Shown here piece by piece: positions 49,801-63,796 of a stretch of DNA of 64,000 bases. The stretch is from Certhia americana. Lineage: Eukaryota > Chordata > Aves > Passeriformes > Certhiidae. The translations under genes were made by a program, and so were the position numbers. The stretch's first letter is position 1. Every line of letters starts with the position of its first letter. A model generated the notes under the pieces. The model was not told the origin of the DNA. It saw only the letters and a program-made list of their open reading frames with translations, and searched no databases. The stretch is taken from NCBI GenBank assembly GCA_018697195.1, contig CM031858.1, positions 110,535,556 through 110,599,555 on the forward strand. The letters run 5' to 3'.

Positions 49801-52800
49801 TGTTGTTTCCCACCTGCCCTGAATGCATTAGGAGGCAGATGCAGCCATCAGGACCAGGTTTATCCACTGATACCACTGATGGTAGTTACCCGTTGAGCAG
49901 GTGTGCAGGAAATAAGGGCCAGCTTTTGGGAGATGAGGGAACACATCCTCACAGTGCCTTGCCTGTCTTTTTCCACTGGTGGATAGGCCTCTGGCAGTGT
50001 CAACTTTGTCAGCACTGAATGCAGAGCAATGACTCAAACTAGAAGTTTTGGTTTCTCTTTTTGAATCACCCTTTGGGCATTCAAGGCATGCTGTGGTTTC
50101 TGACCCACACAGAGAAGAGCTTCTCATCCTGAAGGGCAGCAAAGTGTGCTGTAAGTGTCTGGAATTATCTGAAATGTTATACTTAGCTTTCTGCCAAGGG
50201 GCTGGTCCCAGCATCTTGGATACACTTAATGCTGGTTTACATTCAGCACTTGTTAAGAGCTTGCAGTAATCCCAAGTGCACTGTACACAGAGTGGAGTAC
50301 AGGAGCTGGTTCAGAGGAAAGAAATGCTTAAAGGAATCTTCATAGATTGTCATCCCAAGCTCTCCAAATACTGGTGATGTTACACGATACTATAAGAGGG
50401 AAAAAAGAAAAATAAATGATAAAAATAAAGTCTCAGAAATTTACTTTGTCCACTGACAGGTTAAAATATGGTCCCTTTTTTATCATTCAGTATTAGAAGG
50501 CCATCCTTTTTTGCTCCCAGTTCAAGACCTTCAGTGTAATCATTGTTTCTGTGATGTAGACAGCTATAACTATATTTCCATACTTACCTACTTTGTAAAG
50601 TATGTAGAAAATCCATCAGATTTGACATTCCTCATAGAAACAACTATCAATAGCCAGTAGACCAACAGGATTGTTGTTTTGGTTAGGACGTTAGGTTTGG
50701 TTTTTCATGTCTTGTACGTAGATATTGAATTTTCTTTTTTTCACGGCTTGATCAGTAGCCTTAGCCTTGGTTTTCTTCCTTCATCCCAGAATATTAACAA
50801 TACTGAAACAGGGAATTACTTCCCAGTAACTCTTCAATGTCTGTCTAGCTAAAATGATTTTATGACATCCTTGCAGTTCATAGTGGGCATGGTCTCAGAA
50901 AGAACACAAAGATCTGAACGTCAGGTAAGTTCTACCTCCAAGGTATTTCCCATATCAGTTCTTAGCAACATTGGGCAATGCAGAAGTCTCAATTAATGTT
51001 CATCTCTTCTTTGCATCAGCAGGATTCCACCATCCTTCCTAATGCTTACCATGTGAGAATTAAACTCTTCTGACCACCCACCTCAACCCCACACTCCCAA
51101 ATAAGCTAAGAGAGATAATATATTTAAAGGGATAGGCAGGTTAAAATGTGGTGCCTGTCAAGTAACTGAGCCCATGCTTTGCTGAAAATATTTTTTAAAT
51201 AATTTTCCTGGCCAATATTACTATTTATCAAAGCTCTCTTTTGTTTAAGTAAGGACTTGCTGTCTCACAGCCTGTCTGCTTGGTCCTGCAGTGCAGCCAT
51301 TTAGCTGAATGTATGACACAACACTAATTACTGTGCCAAACACAACCAGCTGCTGTTTAAAAAAGAAAACCCCCAAAAATCTAAGAAACAAAACCACTGG
51401 ATTGTGCCTAATGATGCAGAATTAGACAGTGGAGGATGGGGAAGCTTTATTCAAGCATTAATGTTCAGCAAAGTAGCAGGGACACTGGGAATGAATGGCA
51501 GAGTAAGTAGCACATCGAAGAAATGTCTCCTCCAAGTTCATTCCATTGTAAGGCCCCTACTCAGTGCAGGGTGTTGCCACAGTGTAAGGCACACAGAGAG
51601 CCAAACACTCACTTGGAGTGAACAAAGGCCTGTCTCCCGCTGTTGCTCAAAGCTGGAACTTTTATTAGCAGCAAGTGACAGCAGTTTTAGCCTCCCTTCC
51701 TTTTTCTAGATGATTACATTCTTAAGCGGATTGACTGCGGTGACTAAAGGCAGCTGTTGGTCCACACTCTTTCCTTGTACACACACAATGGCACACTAAG
51801 AAAAGAAACACCAGATTTTGTGTGTTCAGGATAGGCTTAAGGTTTTTATTGCCTGAACAGAGGTGAAAATTTGTTTACTGTATCTGGAGCCCAGGATCCC
51901 TAAGGTTAGAGTTTCCACATGCATAGCAAAAGCAGGTGGGGATGCTCTGAGTTTGGAAGCACAGAACTGAGCGTCTTACCCAGTTCCCTTCCCTCTTGCC
52001 CCAGACACAGGGGAAAGGATGGGAAAGGGGACTACAGTAATAGTATGTATTTTGTTGGATTTGGCCTGCTAAGTCATCTACCTGGGAAAACTCCGACAGA
52101 AAAAGGAAGGATTAATGAATCAAGTATAAATGTAGCCTGCACAGTCTTTACACAAAATTAGATGTAGATGTTTAAATGGAATTAATTTCCTTTTTTTTTT
52201 TTTTTCTCTTGTTTGTTTATACCTAGATTTCTTTCCACGCCTAAGTCCAGGAAGGTTTTTTGCTCCATGCTCAGAAGACCTTCAGGATGTCCCAAGTGGC
52301 AGCTGTCTTTTCTGTTAATGATGAGGGGTGCAATGTCAGTCCATGGGGATGTGGATGGGGTTGAACGAGCAGTTCACTGAACTTGCAAGCCATCCTTTGA
52401 GGTTGCAAATAGCACTACTATAGGGGATGGTATTGGGAAAGGATTCCTCATAACCACAAAACAGCTGATAAGCTGGCTCTTCAAGAGATACTGCCTTTCA
52501 ACTAACTTGTCTATGTGAACTGGAACAAAATTTTACCCAGGAGGAAAGATGACAGTAGAAATGGATTTGCAGCTATAATTAGCCAATTAAGCTTTTCTTT
52601 TTGTTTTTCAAGGAAAACCACATCTTATATATCACTTTATCTGCTTTAAATTAATGGGAAAAACCCCAATGTCTTTCTGCAAAGATTTAGGTGACAGATT
52701 TCCTGCTACAGCCTCTGTTGGCTGCGGTGCACAGTAAATACATCAGTTACAGGTCTCAGGAGAGGTTGATCTAACAAGAAGGCTCCTGCTGTTGTCATAT

Positions 52801-55800
52801 CTCAGGTGAGAGGTAATTTACTGTTTAAAGGAACATTCAAGACCAAGGCCTCATTTACAAAATGAAAATAAAAGTGAAGGAAGTTGTAGGTATGTTTTTT
52901 CTTGTGCATAAACTAGTGAGGCAATACAGCTGTTGCAAAAAGGGGTCTAAACAAAAAATTCAGGTCTGCACTTTCCTCCCTGACAAAGCTGTGTGGTATC
53001 TGCTCAGAAGCCTTTCTAGCTAATGCAAAAACACACCAAAAAGTTCTTCCAGCTGAAATCCAACTGAATGTGTCAACTGCAGCTCTTGAAGGGATAGTCA
53101 TGTGAAAAAAAATACTTGGTAACTCAAAACAATTTTTTCAAAAATGGTTAAAATGAAAGGTACTTTTTCCACTAAGAAACTGTGCCATCTGTTTTACTGC
53201 TTTGGAAACTGCAATAGGGAAAAAAACTCCTTTTGTATGCTAAGAACAAATAAGAAATGCTGATATCCTTACTACCTTTTGCTCCCCTCTCCCTCTCCAT
53301 ATACCTAAGCTCTCATTCATATTTGAGTGACATAGAATGATTTTTGAAGAATTGGTCAGACATACAGCTTGCAAACTGATGGAAAGGCTTCTTGATTCTG
53401 CTTTGTGTAGTGTGGAAATGGATTTATGCACAGTGGAAGAACTTAACAGGGATGGCAATTTGATAAGTGACATTGTTGGGGTAATTTATTTAGAGGAGAA
53501 AACTTAGACTGGATCTCAAAAGCATGAGTAGAGTTAGATAATAGCTCCCTGGTAAACCATATCCTGAGACATGAAAGCACTGCTGGAGTGCTGTCAAATA
53601 GGGAAAGTCTGTTCAATAATGAAACAGGACACACTAGAGAAGCAGGTGACTTTCCAGGTGGTAATAAAAATATGAGTGTGGGTCTGAGTTGGAAAGGTCG
53701 CAGTCCAATTGAGTTAGCACTGAGGAGTGGAAAGATCCTGCTTTTTGTGAAGATGCCAGGAAGTTGCCTGGTTTAGAAACACCTTGGAAAATTCTGCACC
53801 CTTTGATGGAGTGATATGGTAAAATACATTTTAATTTCAACCAACAAGTACTTGATTATAGTTCCTACAAATCTGTTTTCTGTGTGGATGAGACAGATGA
53901 TATAAGGTGAGAAGGTGTGTACATCACAAAACCCCCTGATGATGGTAACCACATATGAGGGTCAAAAACGTGGTTCTCTTCACATCACCTTCAATCCAGC
54001 CCAGCGTCTTCAGAAAACTTCATCAACTGTTACATTACCTCAAGTGAAAGAAACTTGGGCTTAACTTCAGCAGCCCTTGTAGGATACAACTGTGGAAGCT
54101 GCTTGTCTGTGATGAGTTTTCCAAAGCCTTGGGCTGAATCAGCAGCCCTGCCTTTCAGGTAGGGGTGGTGTCATTTACACAATCCCTTCCCCCAAAGCGA
54201 AAATGAAGTGGCAGGTCTGGACTCCAGGGCACAAGAACCAAGGATGCCAGGCCACTCTGGGCCACACTGATCCAGGCTGCAGCGAACACTGTTGTGTCTG
54301 AACACCCCCCCTCCTTTTGCAAGCTGCATGGATTGTGCTGCCCATGTGAATGGACATACATCAATAATAACTACAGTGGGAAACAAAAATCCCATTCTTA
54401 GCAGGTGTATCTATTCCATCATGCAGAAGGAGCTGTATCTGTTTATTTTGGTTATCTCTACCAGTAGGTGTCATGATACAGCAACCTGTGAAAATTCTTG
54501 GTGGAGCGGGAGATAAAGTGTTTAAATAAAAAATAATAACTGCAGAATTTTATTTAAATCATTAGATGCCAGTGGTTAAAAGGATGGTTAATTTTGCTAC
54601 TCTCCTTATTTTAGATGTGCTGCAAGTGAAAACCTCTGTCAGTCAAAATTTCATTTTGATGCCTGTGGAATACACCAGTTTCTCTTATTCCAAGAATGGT
54701 ACCTGCCCTTCAGTGGGACACACTAATAATGGGGTGGGTAAGTGACTAATGAGTGACATTTTCTAAAGAAATTAATGATAACCTCTCCTTTGAAGAAAGA
54801 TTCAAAATGAATGCTATGTGTAAGAGCAGTCCACTTAGATATTTTTATCACACACATCAAAGCACAACTCTCAGCCATGTCCATTTCTGTGATGGCTTTG
54901 GTTTCATCCTTCTGAGGGAAAATCCCCAAAAAACCACTCTCTGCTCTGGGAAATCAATTAAAAGGAACTGAGATATGTCAGATAGTCAATCAGGTGCCTG
55001 CACTAATGAGGATCACATCCATTCAGAACTGCTGCAAATTACAGCATGACATAAATTTTCTCTCACCTTACCAACAGCAAGCCTGGTGCTAATGCCAGAT
55101 AGGGTGTTTAGTTTTCAAGCTTTTACCTGCATTTTAAGAGCAAAGTAGCAGTGTTTTAAAGTTGGATCTGATTACTGGCCTGATGACTTCTCCTGAACAC
55201 GTCTCCTGCTCCCAATGAAGGCATCTGTTAAAAGTTTTGAGTTGTTTTGTTTTTGTTTTGGTTTTGGTTTGGTTGTCTGGTTTGAGTTTTTCAAATTTAT
55301 TTATCTTAGCCCTTTAAAGGCTGCAAAACACCCCAAACCAATCCCCATCTCATCACAAGAAAGGGCCTGTTGCTATTCAATGAGAGAATAAAACCTTATT
55401 TTAAAATAATTCTTATTCTCACAATCTTATTAAAAATGTCTAAACCTTCCTTTGTCTACCTTTGCTGCATGTTCTCAGCAAAGTTCTTACTCAAAGCTTT
55501 AGGGATCATGTAAATCTATTCTGTGTGTTTTTAATGGTTTTTGCAATCCATATATTGAAGCTACCCTCCTGTTTTTAAGACATTCATGTTTACAACAGAC
55601 TTTCTAAAAGATTTCTAAAGATTCATAAAGGGTTAATATGAAAAAATAAATCGAGGCTCATTAAAAGGATTCCTCAGCACAGATGGAAGCAAAAAATATT
55701 TAAGAATACACACTTCATTTTAGTGAAAACTCCAACCCTGCAAATTCAGTAAAAAGGGAGTGTAGGAACAAACACAGCATGGAGGTTAGGAAGGTACTAT

Positions 55801-56519
55801 GGTACAGGGTTAACCACAAGGAGCCTGGGAATGACTTCTAGTCAGGCAAGAATTGATGGAACTTTTTAGTCAGACTCACCAACACCCACAGAAAACCCCT
55901 CCTGGACTTCTGACCTGGAGGGGCTAATCACCCAAGTCTTGCTTGAGTGTTGGCTGATAAGCACTGCCATCTGCAGAACAGAACCAAAACTTCTTAATTG
56001 GTAATACAACCTCCTTGACAAGTGTGGGCTTTACACAGCACACCTCCAGCATGTCATACTGTCACTCTTGAAGGAAATGAGACAAGATCACTACATTATT
56101 TTGGTACCTCAAAATACTTTGGGAAGAAGTCTGGTCTCTGCTGAATTCAACAACAGTGAAATATTCATGAAGCAAAGCTACCACAGTGAGCATGCTTGTC
56201 ACAACTAGCCCATTTCAGAGTGGTTTACCATTTCTTAGCATTCAAGCTGAATCTACTACTTGGCAACTAAATTTTACAAGTGAACATACCAAATTAGCTA
56301 TCAGGTTTCAGTGGATGAACACATGAACACAGAGTCTGTTGCACTCAAACCAAATGCTTATGCTTTTTTGAATTGGAGGAGTCTCACTCAATAATGAATG
56401 AGCTTTTTACCTTCATCCTAGAGCTGTCAACCTTCTAGAAAGCAACTTATGGTCAGAGTACTTGGTGCAAGCCTCCCAGCTCAGCTGTGATTGCTGGAAG
56501 GGCTATTGTAATTAAAGGT
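49801..56519. other. Intergenic DNA, no gene seen
   Basis: AT-rich sequence with no supported gene. A T run lies at about 52191-52205 and a (TTTTG)n-like tract at about 55238-55275. The stretch at about 51260-51360 looks like a conserved noncoding element. Several short frames overlap on both strands without a recognisable product. Confidence 0.5.
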
Positions 56520-56870
56520 GTGTTATCAACTGTCTTGCTTTTGGCTGGTATAGAGTTAATTTTCTTCCCAATAGCTGGTGCAGTGCTGTGGTTGGATTTA
56601 GAATGAGAACAATGTTGATAACACACTGGTGTTCTAGTTGTTGCTCTGTAGTGGCCAGGGATCCTTCAGCCTCTCATCCCACCCCACCAGGGAGCAGCCT
56701 GAGGGGCACAAGAAGCAGGACAGCTGACCCCAGCTGACCAGAGGGGTAACACACTCCATATGGCTCCATATATAACCTGGGGAAGGGAAAAAGAGGGACA
56801 GATGGCCAGGACCACTGCTTAGGAACTGACTGGGTGGTAGGCAATTACACCCTCTTTGTGACGTTTGCCA
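56520..56870 (+). mobile_element. Endogenous retrovirus LTR remnant (ERVL-type), 5' part
   Basis: TTTTGGCTGGTATAGAGTTA, then ATTTTCTTCCCAATAGCTGG, GATAACACACTGGTGTTCTA and AGGGGCACAAGAAGC are hallmarks of a common avian ERVL-type LTR. A TATATAA-like box follows near 56769. No retroviral coding frame is seen nearby. It is decayed and noncoding; the family name is from memory. Confidence 0.7.
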
Positions 56871-57749
56871 AATCCTGAAGCTATGGCTGAGGTGGAACTT
56901 TCACATTTTTATAAAGATTTTCAAAGGCCTTAAACTGTGATCTGCTCTGTGTTCAGTGGGTTACATTCCTTTTCCCATTCATGAGTGGCCCAAATAACTT
57001 TTATTCACAGCCTGGGACCAGATCTACATAATTTGTAGGTAGCTGTTTCTGATAGTTCATGAATGTAAATTTAGTGAACAAAAAGTGTGCCCTCTCAAAA
57101 TGTGTCAAGTTGAGTCTTGACTCAAGTAACTTCAGACAAACAGATCTGGGTCTGCAGAGTCCTTTCAGGGCCTGGTGTTCATCCAGGCACCCAACACCTA
57201 CTGATTTCTGTCATCATATTTTGCCATTCACATTGTATTACCATAACAATGGCATCCACTTATTGGAGGGGAGAAAGAGAAGCCTAATAGAAAGTCAGTA
57301 TCCCTGTTAGTATTCTCATTTTCCCCTACAGAAAAAAATAAAAAAGGGTCCTTTTATAGTGACAAGGATGGGCAGATGGCCCTTTTTAAGCAAAGAAGAT
57401 CAATTTTCACTGCTTTATATCCTAAAAATGTACAATCTTAGCACGATGTACAGAGAGACAGCTAGTAACCACATTTCTCTCCCAGTTTCTTGGCAGTGCA
57501 ATTCTCTTTCAAGTTCTAAAATATCAGCCTGAAGTCCCAGTGACAGTGACAGAGGGACAAGCTGCCATTGGAAGAGTTTTTGAACTACCACAGAAACATC
57601 CCCAAGCTGCCCACAATACCTAAGCTATATCATTCCACAGAGATTTTCCAAAAACTTCTCAGCCCAGAAAAATATAAGGAATGTGGCACCCAGCCAAAAG
57701 GCCATTGGGAATGAGAGCTTTTTTGTAGCATCACACAGAACTCATAAAA
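56871..57749. other. Intergenic DNA between the LTR remnant and CR1
   Basis: No gene recognised. It lies between the two LTR remnants and could be decayed proviral interior, but I see no gag, pol or env signal. Confidence 0.4.
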
Positions 57750-58525
57750 GCCCTCTCCTAGGCTAATAATGAGCCAAGAGATTGGATCCTCTGGGATGCC
57801 ATCCAGAAGGAACTTAGCAGGCTTGTGAAGTGGACCAATGTGAGCCTCATCATGCTCAGCAAAGTCAAGTGCAATGTTCTGCACCTGGGTCAGGGCAACT
57901 CTCAATATAGACTGGGGATTGGAAGGATTGAGACTGGAGAAGGACTTGGGAATACTGGTGGATAAAAACTGGACAGAAGCCAGCAATGTGTGCTTGCAGG
58001 CCAAAAAGACAGACACATCCTTGCCTGCCTAATGAAAATTGTGGCCTCCTCTGGAGTTCCCCACACAAGGAACATACGGATCTGCTGGAGCAGGTCCAGA
58101 GGAGGGCCACAAAAATGGTCAGAGGGCTGGAACAGCCCCCTTATGAGGAAATGCTTAGAGAGTTGGAGTTGTTCAGCCTGGAGAAAAGAAGGCTCTGGAG
58201 CAGCCAGAGCAGCCTTTTGATAGACAAGAAGTACAGAAAGTGATTTTTCACCAAGGTCTGCAGTGACAGGACAAGGGGCAACGAGGGCAACAATTTTAAA
58301 CGGAAAGAGGGTAAATTTATATGGACTGTAAGAAAGACATTTTTTACAATGAAGATAGTGAGGACTGAAACAGGTTACAGCTGAGAAGCTGTGTATGCCC
58401 CATCTCTGGAAATGTTCAAGGCCAAGTTGGCTTTAAAAGTTCTCCCTACCCATGGAGAGAGGATAGACTAGATGCGCTTTGAAGGTTCTCCCCAGCCCAA
58501 ACCATTATTTGATTGTATGGCTCTA
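57750..58525 (+). mobile_element. CR1 LINE 3' half, plus strand
   Basis: Contains the end of ORF2 (TGTTCTGCACCTGGGTCAGG; GAGAAGGACTTGGGAATACT; AGCAGGTCCAGAGGAGGGCC) and the 3' region (GTTGTTCAGCCTGGAGAAAA; AGTGACAGGACAAGGGGCAA), ending with CCCAAACCATTATTTGATTG. Frames are broken. It is the most complete CR1 3' half in the window after the split copy at 34.7-36.4 kb. Confidence 0.92.
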
Positions 58526-60049
58526 CCAGAATGAAAATGATTTAGTGTTTAAACTCTTAAACTTGAGTCAATAACCACGAGGTAGTTTTTTAATTGACTA
58601 AGATTTCAAGCCCTTCATAATCATTGTTTGTAAGGCAGCAGAATGTTGAATGGTAGGGAGACTATATGGGGTATGATGTCTTCTTGACACCCAGTTCATA
58701 CAAGAGAGTGGTTTTATGCCATAAAGACTTCCCCCAAACAGCAGAAGAAATCTGAAATCCATATACTGTAAGCAAACAATACTAATTATTTTCAAAGGAG
58801 AAATCATATGGTTCTATACTTTAGCACTGAGAAAAATTTCCCAACTCTATGCAAGATATTACAGATTTATAGTAAATCCCTAATTTTATTTGTCATTATT
58901 TATAGTTTAAATCAATTAATATACGGTTTAATATACTATAATTAGATTGGACAGAGGCATTAAAAAAATAGCCTGTGCCTCTAATGATTAGAGAACGGTG
59001 CTGTGAGTCAAGTATGCCTAGTAGCTTGCTCTTTTCAAATATCAGGTGCAGCAAATGAACATTGTTAAGGCTGCCTGCTGGCTAGGGCAGTAAGAGCTTT
59101 TCTCAGCTAGAAGCTATTTCTCCACAGAGCAAATGCTTCCCTCCCTACTACAAAATATGAGGGGAAATAAATAGGTCAAGCTTGTGGTGCTAAAGCACTG
59201 TGAGCTGGGAACCACAAATAAAATTAATTTAAAACAGTTAAACAGAGACATGTTTGAAATATTAATAATACTTATCCCTTCTATTTTTTCTTCTATTTTT
59301 TCCATTTTTTCCTGCTGCTTTTCCTGCTATGCATACTACACTGTGCTATGAGTGAGCATGAAAAGAAATAGCACCAAGGACTGATTAGCAACCCTAAATA
59401 ACAAAACAGCAGCCTCACAGGAAAAAAAGGAAAAATTATCTGATATTAGTTTCCAAGGGAGCATTAAAAAAAAAACTTTAATCTAAGTTCTTTTCTAGAA
59501 AACCCTGAAATTCAGTAACGTTGTTTCTTTTTAATTAGCTACTGTAATTTACCTCCCAGCTGAGACAAGGAAGACAAACCTATCTATGTTCTGGATCCTT
59601 CTCCCAGCTCTCCTTACACCATCGTTGGCTAACTACAGCAAAAATGTACTTAGAAAAAATGTTATACATATATAGTCACAGTAAGTAGAATTCTTACACT
59701 GTGTTTCCAGACACCAATAGAAAAAGAAGCAAAGAATTTTGCATGGAATATCTTTATCCGGACTCAGGGAAATTAACTGAATTATGTGGGAAAACATAAG
59801 GTTTCTATTCACAAAGCAGTCAGTAATTTTATGGCCTTTCCAGCTCCTTTGTGCTCCTCTGTTCAGTGGTGAAAAAGATATTTAAGCAGATAATTTGAGC
59901 AGAGGTAAAAAAAACATTTCTGCACCCTGTTGCACAACATTTGATTTAGTCCTGACAATGGAAAGGGGTCAACAGACCCAGGCATTCACAGGTTACATGG
60001 CCTCAAGCAACTCACTTCTCTTCTTGCCAGATATTTTTTAACGATCTAT
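58526..60049. other. Intergenic DNA, no gene seen
   Basis: AT-rich sequence without a recognisable gene or repeat. Confidence 0.5.
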
Positions 60050-60335
60050 CATGCCACATGACATCGTTCTTGGCCAAAAAGAAGTGGGGGGAATTGGGTT
60101 GGGTTACATGTCCTAAGTAGCCATTGCCTGGGGATCAGCTGGGCATCACATTTCCTGGTGGGAAGGGATGAGGGATTAGCTCTGCATCACTTTTTCATTC
60201 TTCACTTACTCAACTTGACCCAGTTTTTTCCCTTGCTTTTTCTCTGGATTTTCTCTCTATGCCACTGTGGGGAGGGTGTGTGAGTGTGGGTGGGGACTTA
60301 CCTGCCAGCCACAGACAACCCACCACAGCCTCAAG
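60050..60335 (+). mobile_element. Endogenous retrovirus LTR remnant (ERVL-type), 3' part
   Basis: Starts with CACATGACATCGTTCTTGGC and AGTGGGGGGAATTGG (the TATA-proximal part of the same LTR family as at 56.5 kb). It continues with CTGGGGATCAGCTGGGCATC and a TGCATCACTTTTTCATTC stretch, and ends near CACTGTGGGGAGGGTGTGTG. It overlaps the first remnant by roughly 100 bases of consensus, so it is a second copy. Noncoding. Confidence 0.6.
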
Positions 60336-63159
60336 CTGTTGTAGGCCATGGATGTGCTTTTAGAAATCCTTGCTATCAGCTTGCTCTATTCTCTTGGTCT
60401 GCTATATCTAGTATATCTTCATCTGTTTTGTACATTATTCAGAGACAGACTACAAGGCTGTGAAGAACTGATCTTGTCCAGCACAGATACTTTATATTCT
60501 TACATATTTAATCCAGTAACCACCTGTATGACATTGTTTGATTTCTCCCATTACTTACAATTCTTTTACACATGCTGGTGTTTTCCAATAGTGGGTCGAG
60601 CCCCGAATAGATCCTGACTTCAGGATCTATCAAGATCAGCTTTTCTTTATATAGAAAAACATGTCTTCCTTAAAAATGCCTCACAAGGCTTTCAAAGCCA
60701 GATTCAGAGGAGCTTCAACAAGTTTATGGGGAGTCTTTTAACACAGAGCTAGGCAATTCAAAGAAAGCGCTCCTCATTTTCAGTGGAGTTATACCAACAA
60801 AACCTACCTCCACCTACAATGTATTCAGCAGGGACTCAGGCCATTGATGCAAGAATATCCAGTTACTTTAGTATAACTCTGTTTTCCAATTAGTTTTATA
60901 GCAACAGTCACGTACACGTTCACCTGCTTTCCCTCCTTCAGAAGATGTCATTCACTGCAGAGGATGGGCAGCTTTAGAACTGTCAAACACTTGCTTACCT
61001 CTGTATACTCTTTCTGTAGCTTGTGATACACACCATGGCTGGTATGTTGGTGTTTTCCTTCAATGACAGGCAGCAAGGTGCCAATCTGAATAAAATAATT
61101 TGACTCCAGATCTCTTTTCATGTATTCTGACTTCAGTTTCCCAGCAGAACATTGAAAAAATTGAAAGCAGTAAACCAATCTGATTAGTTGATAAGCTAGC
61201 CAGATTGTTCACTGTCACAACCCAAAGTTGCATCTAAAGATATTAACCACAGCTGTCCACGAAAACTACCCTGGAAATCAGGGAGAGAAGAATGCATGAC
61301 TGACTTGTCTTCCCAGTGTATATGTAAGCCTAAAGAGACTCAACACACTCAGACCGTGGTCAAGTTTGGTACTTAACTCTGTAGGGAAGTTAATGGACAT
61401 TATGACATTTTCCCATCATCCCTCCCTGCCCAGCATTCCCTGGAAGACTAGAGGTCTAATAGGACCAGTCACAAAGAAACTCCAGGATAGATGGGAAGAT
61501 GTTAGGCTGTCTAAAGAAGGACCAGCACCTGTCAGTCTGCACTGATAAAGTTCTGTAGTAAGACACCCATCAAACTTGAAGCACTAGTTTAATAAACATA
61601 TTGGATGAAAGGGTAATGCTTTTCTGAAGGCAGCCTTAAGCACACTTACCCATGCTGGTAGAAACTGGTCTAATCCTAACAGCAATATTCAGGGTGAGGT
61701 AATCAGGCCTTTGTTACAGAAGTTGTGGATGAGAGAAAGAAACAACCCTGAGGTTATTGCTGGGTGCCTGAGCAAGATATCTTCCCCTGTGTTTTTAACT
61801 GTCTTAGGAGGTTCAAAGCAGACATAAAGTAGTTGGCTCTGAGACCTGGATTTAAGAGGAAAAATTCAGTTGCAATACTTCTATCTAGATTTGCACACAC
61901 AAAAATGGACAGAAATTTATGGTCACTCCTTCACAGGATGGGTCTGAATTTCAGTACCCTCTAAGAAGAGGAAGTTAAAACTATAATTCAATCTGTGATT
62001 GCTCCAAAGAAGAAATTAATAAACCAAGTACTTACAGGTACTTACAAACAGCTCTAGAATAAAGACTCCCATTTGTCTGATGGAATTTAGTATAGACAAA
62101 CCGCTTGAGGACACAGTTACTGTTAAGTATCTGTATGAGACTTTAGACATCAATTACTCCTATGATTGAAGAAGACCCTAAATATTCCAGAGGTGGCATC
62201 CAGAAGAAGAGGATGTGTGTAGAATACATCTTGTAGAAGACATGGAAAGCTATCAAAGTAGGTTGGGAATGGAGCTGGAAAAAGGGGAAACTAGTCATGG
62301 GCCTTGAAGGTTGTATGGTGACCCAAAAAGAAGGAATAATTGAGGGAGAGGAAAGAGGAGTCAGAGGATATAACAATGAATTAAATTTCTTACCTCCTTG
62401 TCCTCTAACTTCTTGTGCTTACCTGGATTTAGCAAAAGTGGTGAGGCTGCTCAGCTGAGAAGGATTCCTGGCTGGCAAACAGCCTCTTGGACAAACTACT
62501 GGTTGCTGCTTTGTTGGCAGTGTGAGGCACACTGCCCTGCACAACAGGACCAAGGAAACTTGTAAACCCAGACACAGCTGCCACTCTTGTCTGTGGAAGA
62601 TGTATGCCAGAGCTTTTTTGGTGAGGAAAATACCGTGACCTGGCACAAGGTAACTGCTTCATCCCCTCCTGGCATGCTGGAGACAGGAAAGAGTGTAGAT
62701 ATTTAAAAGTGAAAGAGAAGAAAAACACTCTTGGAACTGAAGGGGCTTTTGAATTCCTGGTGAGACAAAAGGTGAGGCAACCCCACATCCAGGGCAGAGA
62801 TGAGCTATAGGCTTTCAGGGGCATAGGGAGATGATAGAAACAAACACAACTCCCAAATGATGGGCAACAACTGGTAAGGGTTTTCAACCATATTCTCATA
62901 TCCAAGGACAGGGACTTCTAAAAAGACATCAATAATTTTTTAAGAACAAATGTAGAGTGGCAAAATGGTGTTTTCTCCAGCCAACTTAAAATTATATAAG
63001 CTAGTTACTCAATCCAACTGGATTTACTCAGTGATATTGAGCAACAATGTTTGAGGAGCTGCATGAATTGGACTGGAAAGATGTTTTCCCTGTTTAAAGG
63101 CCATAATGGTTATAGTTTCAAATACCAGTTGATTTAAGTGTTATAATGTTTCACAATCA
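60336..63159. other. Intergenic DNA, no gene seen
   Basis: No recognisable gene. A 158-codon minus-strand open frame (62429-62905) has no family resemblance and no supporting signals. Confidence 0.5.
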
Positions 63160-63181
63160 TGTATTTAAACACAGAAATCTG

Positions 63182-63187
63182 TTTATT
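63182..63187 (-). terminator. Candidate poly(A) signal on the minus strand
   Basis: TTTATT on the plus strand is AATAAA on the minus strand, in the context GGGTAAATAAACAG. It is the best candidate for the distal end of the proposed convergent transcript. Confidence 0.35.
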
Positions 63188-63790
63188 TACCCAAATAAAA
63201 CAGAGGAAATGATTCCAGCCCTCAGGTTTTGAATTCTCATTTAAATATGTGAACATGAGTCCACAACTTAGAGATGTTTGTGTATCTATGTACCTCCAAA
63301 ATACTCATATTTCAATAGGCTTTTTCACATTAATATTCACCAACAGTATCACAAAAGTTCTTTTTCTTTTACATAACTGTAAGCAACAGTAATTCTAGAA
63401 ACACTAGAGAAAAAAAAAAGCATAGCAATGTCCACAGTTACAAGAAAAAGTGCACATTACTTGGTCACAATCACAGTCATTACTTGGAAAACTATATGTA
63501 ACAAGTAGATATAAAATATCACTGATGCCTTAAACTCATTGTCAAAAACGGAATTACATAAAATTTTGTACATGAAATAAGGCAAATTTAGGAATGCACA
63601 AGAAACTTGTTATTCAACAAAAGCTAAACAACAGAACAGATAGTACAATAAGCATAAACTAAAGTACCTTTTTCTATATATTTAAAAAGAAGCCTGCCAT
63701 AGTGCACAAAGAAAACACCATTAATGTGTAATCATATTATAAAATAAGAAATAGAGGGGCTGGGAAGAGTGGGGATGGGGAGAGAAGAGT

Positions 63791-63796
63791 TTTATT
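63791..63796 (-). terminator. Candidate upstream poly(A) signal on the minus strand
   Basis: AATAAA on the minus strand in ACTATAATAAAACTC, about 600 bases upstream of the 63187 signal; a possible alternative end. Confidence 0.3.

Noticed and set aside
62429..62905. 158-codon minus-strand frame
   Set aside because: Composition and lack of any family motif suggest a chance frame; no splice or promoter signal supports it.
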